Shown: positions 6,958 through 8,277 of the stretch, piece by piece
How the letters are laid out: each line of letters starts with the position of its first letter
How positions within the stretch are numbered: position 1 is the first letter of the stretch
From: an uncultured Eggerthellaceae bacterium
GTDB taxonomy: Bacteria > Actinomycetota > Coriobacteriia > Coriobacteriales > Eggerthellaceae
Reading direction: 5' to 3'
DNA: 8,277 nucleotides
Assembly: GCA_946618265.1 (NCBI GenBank)
Contig: CAMOLA010000069.1
Location: 1 to 8,277, forward strand
Made by a program: the position numbers and the translations under genes
Notes under the pieces: generated by a model
The model's input: the letters and a program-made list of their open reading frames with translations, nothing else
What the model was told of the DNA's origin: nothing
The model's database searches: none

Positions 6958-6989
6958 TGTTTTCGCTGCTGCTGTTATGTTTTCGTTGC
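6958..6989 (+). repeat. Tandemly spaced 12-mers TGTTTTCGYTGC, 20 bp apart
   Basis: TGTTTTCGCTGC at 6958-6969 and TGTTTTCGTTGC at 6978-6989 differ at one base and start exactly 20 bp apart, about two helical turns. A shorter related site, TTTTCGCCG, lies at 6931-6939. They sit directly upstream of and across the -35 zone of the candidate atp promoter, which is where activator or repressor sites commonly lie. The repeat is seen; an operator role is inference. No regulator gene is in the window. Confidence 0.4.
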
Positions 6990-7003
6990 CGTTCCGCTAT
7001 CAT
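6975..7003 (+). promoter_or_regulatory. Candidate promoter of the atp operon
   Basis: TATCAT at 6998-7003 is a plausible -10 box; 17 bp upstream is TTATGT (6975-6980), a poor match to the -35 consensus. A promoter is expected here because a terminator lies just upstream and the atp genes begin at about 7027. A start of transcription near 7010 would leave only a short leader before ATG 7027. The flanking 10-mer TATCATGGCA and the 8-mer GTTATGTT each recur before rpiB and secA respectively. Confidence 0.35.
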
Positions 7004-7026
7004 GGCATAGGTTTGCCGCGCTAAGT

Positions 7027-7338
7027 ATGTGCAAAACGACGAATCGAAAGCAAGGTATGTTCGTAGCAATCGTTGTCGGTATCGTGATAGGCGTCGCGTG
7101 CTTCGCACCGCTCGTCTATGGCATGAACAAGGCTCGTATGGCCACACCGACGAGCAATTTCGGACATGCCGGATCGCTTCTGCTGGGCGTCCTGCTCTCG
7201 TTCGTCGCGCTCGGCGTAGCGACGGTCGTGTGCGTGATGTTCTTCAGGGACCTCGCGGTTCCGTTCGTGCTCGCCGAGGCCGGTGGGCTCATCGCCGCAG
7301 CTGTCGTATTTGGCGTGAACAAGCAATTGCGAAGATAA
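7027..7338 (+). CDS. atpI: Small three-helix membrane protein, AtpI-like
   Basis: This is a 103-residue hydrophobic protein placed immediately before atpB, where many bacteria encode AtpI, a membrane protein thought to help c-ring assembly or Mg2+ handling. Three membrane segments are visible at about 11-32 (FVAIVVGIVIGVACFAPLVYG), 48-72 and 78-97, with a basic N-terminus (KTTNRKQG) and a basic C-terminal tail. I recognise it by size, topology and position rather than by a conserved motif. The start is uncertain: ATG 7027 has no good ribosome binding site; ATG 7057 would give 93 residues and has only a weak GAAAGCAAGG before it. The frame is open back to 6865, but that extension crosses the terminator and promoter region and is not credible. 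It ends in TAA, 20 bases before atpB, indicating co-transcription. Confidence 0.65.
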   Translation: MCKTTNRKQGMFVAIVVGIVIGVACFAPLVYGMNKARMATPTSNFGHAGSLLLGVLLSFVALGVATVVCVMFFRDLAVPFVLAEAGGLIAAAVVFGVNKQLRR

Positions 7339-7358
7339 TGTAGGAAAGGGAAAAGATC

Positions 7359-8177
7359 GTGAACACGGAAGCAGCTAATCCGCTCGAGGGTACAGATCCT
7401 ATCGCGATGCTCAATTACCTGGTGCCGGAACTCCAGGAGTCGTTCAACTCGGCGTTCGTCATCGATTTCGGCAACGGGTTCGGCGTCACGCAGTACATGC
7501 TGTACGCCATTTTGGTATTCATTCTGACTCTCGTGATCGTGCTCACCGTCGGTCGGAAGCTCACCCTCGTCCCGAACAGCAAGTTCGTGAACATGGTCGA
7601 GTACGGGTACCAGATGGTGCGCAATTCAATCGGCGAGAATACCATCGGCCATGGCTACAAGAAGCACGTGCCGCTTCTCGCGACCCTCTTCTTCTTCATC
7701 CTCATCTCCAACTTCATCGGGCTCATTCCCGGTGCGAAGGCGGCAACCGGCTCCATCCAGATCACCTGGGCGCTGTCCATCGTCGCATTCGTGTACTTCA
7801 ACTACTGGGGTGTCAAAGCCCATGGCGGCTGGGGCTACATCAAGTCCATCGCGCCGTCCGGCCTCCCAGCTCCCATGGTGCCCATCATCTGGGTGTTCGA
7901 GTTCGTCTCGCTGGTCATCCGCGTGCTCACGCTGGCCGTCCGACTTTACGGCAACATGTTCGCCGGCCACATGGCCCTCGGCGTGTTCGCCCTGTTCGCC
8001 ACGACGTTCGTCACCGCCATGATCAACGGCGCTGGCGCCATCGGCGGCGTGTCCATTCTGTGGCTGGCCTTCGAGGTGTTCATGTACGCGCTCGAAACGC
8101 TGGTCGCGTTCCTGCAAGCATACGTGTTCACCATCCTCACGGCGGTCTACATCAACCTGGCCACTTCTTCGCACTAG
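7359..8177 (+). CDS. atpB: ATP synthase F0 subunit a
   Basis: Subunit a is the integral membrane stator of F-type ATP synthase; it forms the two proton half-channels next to the c-ring. The product has 272 residues. The start is GTG, eight bases after AGGAAAGGG. Several hydrophobic helices are visible: about 46-65, 103-124, 133-151, 171-193, 200-222 and 230-265. The essential arginine is R195 in LAVRLYGNMFAGH (E. coli R210), and the conserved C-terminal LQAYVFTILTAVYINLA is present with Q253 (E. coli Q252). By eye alignment the E. coli pair E219/H245 is swapped here: H204 stands in the first position and E246 in the second, an arrangement I recall as common outside enterobacteria. The gene follows the AtpI-like gene closely and should be followed by atpE just outside the window. 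It ends in TAG. Confidence 0.97.
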   Translation: MNTEAANPLEGTDPIAMLNYLVPELQESFNSAFVIDFGNGFGVTQYMLYAILVFILTLVIVLTVGRKLTLVPNSKFVNMVEYGYQMVRNSIGENTIGHGYKKHVPLLATLFFFILISNFIGLIPGAKAATGSIQITWALSIVAFVYFNYWGVKAHGGWGYIKSIAPSGLPAPMVPIIWVFEFVSLVIRVLTLAVRLYGNMFAGHMALGVFALFATTFVTAMINGAGAIGGVSILWLAFEVFMYALETLVAFLQAYVFTILTAVYINLATSSH

Positions 8178-8277
8178 GCTTGTCGCAAGGGCGTGCGCCT
8201 CGGCCCCTAACAGGCGCCTGACATTTGGTTGCGTCGGTTGAATTCCACGGCCGATGGAACATAGTAAAACCGGTGTC
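8178..8277 (+). other. Leader downstream of atpB, probably before atpE
   Basis: The last 100 bases contain no identified gene. GCGCCT (8195-8200) pairs with AGGCGC (8212-8217) over an 11-base loop, and TTCCA (8243-8247) with TGGAA (8255-8259) over seven bases; neither has a T-run. An ATG at 8254-8256 opens a frame that runs to the window edge (MEHSKTGV), but there is no ribosome binding site before it and no likeness to subunit c, so I do not call it. In atp operons subunit c normally follows subunit a; it would have to begin at or beyond the window edge. Confidence 0.45.

Noticed and set aside
6865..7026. Upstream extension of the AtpI-like gene to 157 residues
   Set aside because: It would start inside a terminator region, and the added part is Cys/Arg/Phe-rich with no membrane-protein logic.
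8254..8277. Partial reading frame MEHSKTGV at the window edge as the start of atpE
   Set aside because: No ribosome binding site and too short to judge; subunit c identity cannot be supported.

Overview
This window looks like core chromosome of a GC-rich actinobacterium, most likely class Coriobacteriia (for example the Eggerthellaceae). The basis is codon use dominated by G/C third positions, the protein flavour (an actinobacterial-type SecA with a long helical insert, and an RF2 gene with no frameshift stop) and the presence of a REP-like GGGACAGTCCC palindrome. The taxonomic call is inference from the sequence alone.

All recognised genes lie on the + strand. From left to right: a roughly 200-base leader with G-rich hairpins; secA, the preprotein translocase ATPase; a 120-base gap holding a long imperfect stem-loop; prfB, release factor 2; and, 25 bases on, glpK, glycerol kinase. 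After a 75-base gap come rpiB, ribose-5-phosphate isomerase B, and then a ComEB-type dCMP deaminase, with a short palindromic repeat between them that abuts the rpiB stop. The deaminase is followed by a good intrinsic terminator and a T-rich regulatory-looking stretch with near-identical 12-mers spaced 20 bp apart. The ATP synthase cluster begins there with a small three-helix AtpI-like protein and atpB, subunit a. The last 100 bases are probably the leader of the next atp gene, expected to be atpE.

The genes are housekeeping: protein export, translation termination, glycerol entry into metabolism, pentose-phosphate isomerisation, dUMP supply for thymidylate, and the membrane rotor/stator of ATP synthase. 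The terminator at 6882-6924 divides the window into two transcription groups: secA to the deaminase (possibly with internal promoters) and the atp operon.

There is no sign of a mobile island, CRISPR array, RNA gene or novel multi-gene system. The most unusual observations are an RF2 whose stop-codon-recognition tripeptide reads Ser-Pro-Thr instead of Ser-Pro-Phe (a hybrid of the RF2 and RF1 motifs), in a window where four of seven genes end in TAG, and several unexplained intergenic structures.
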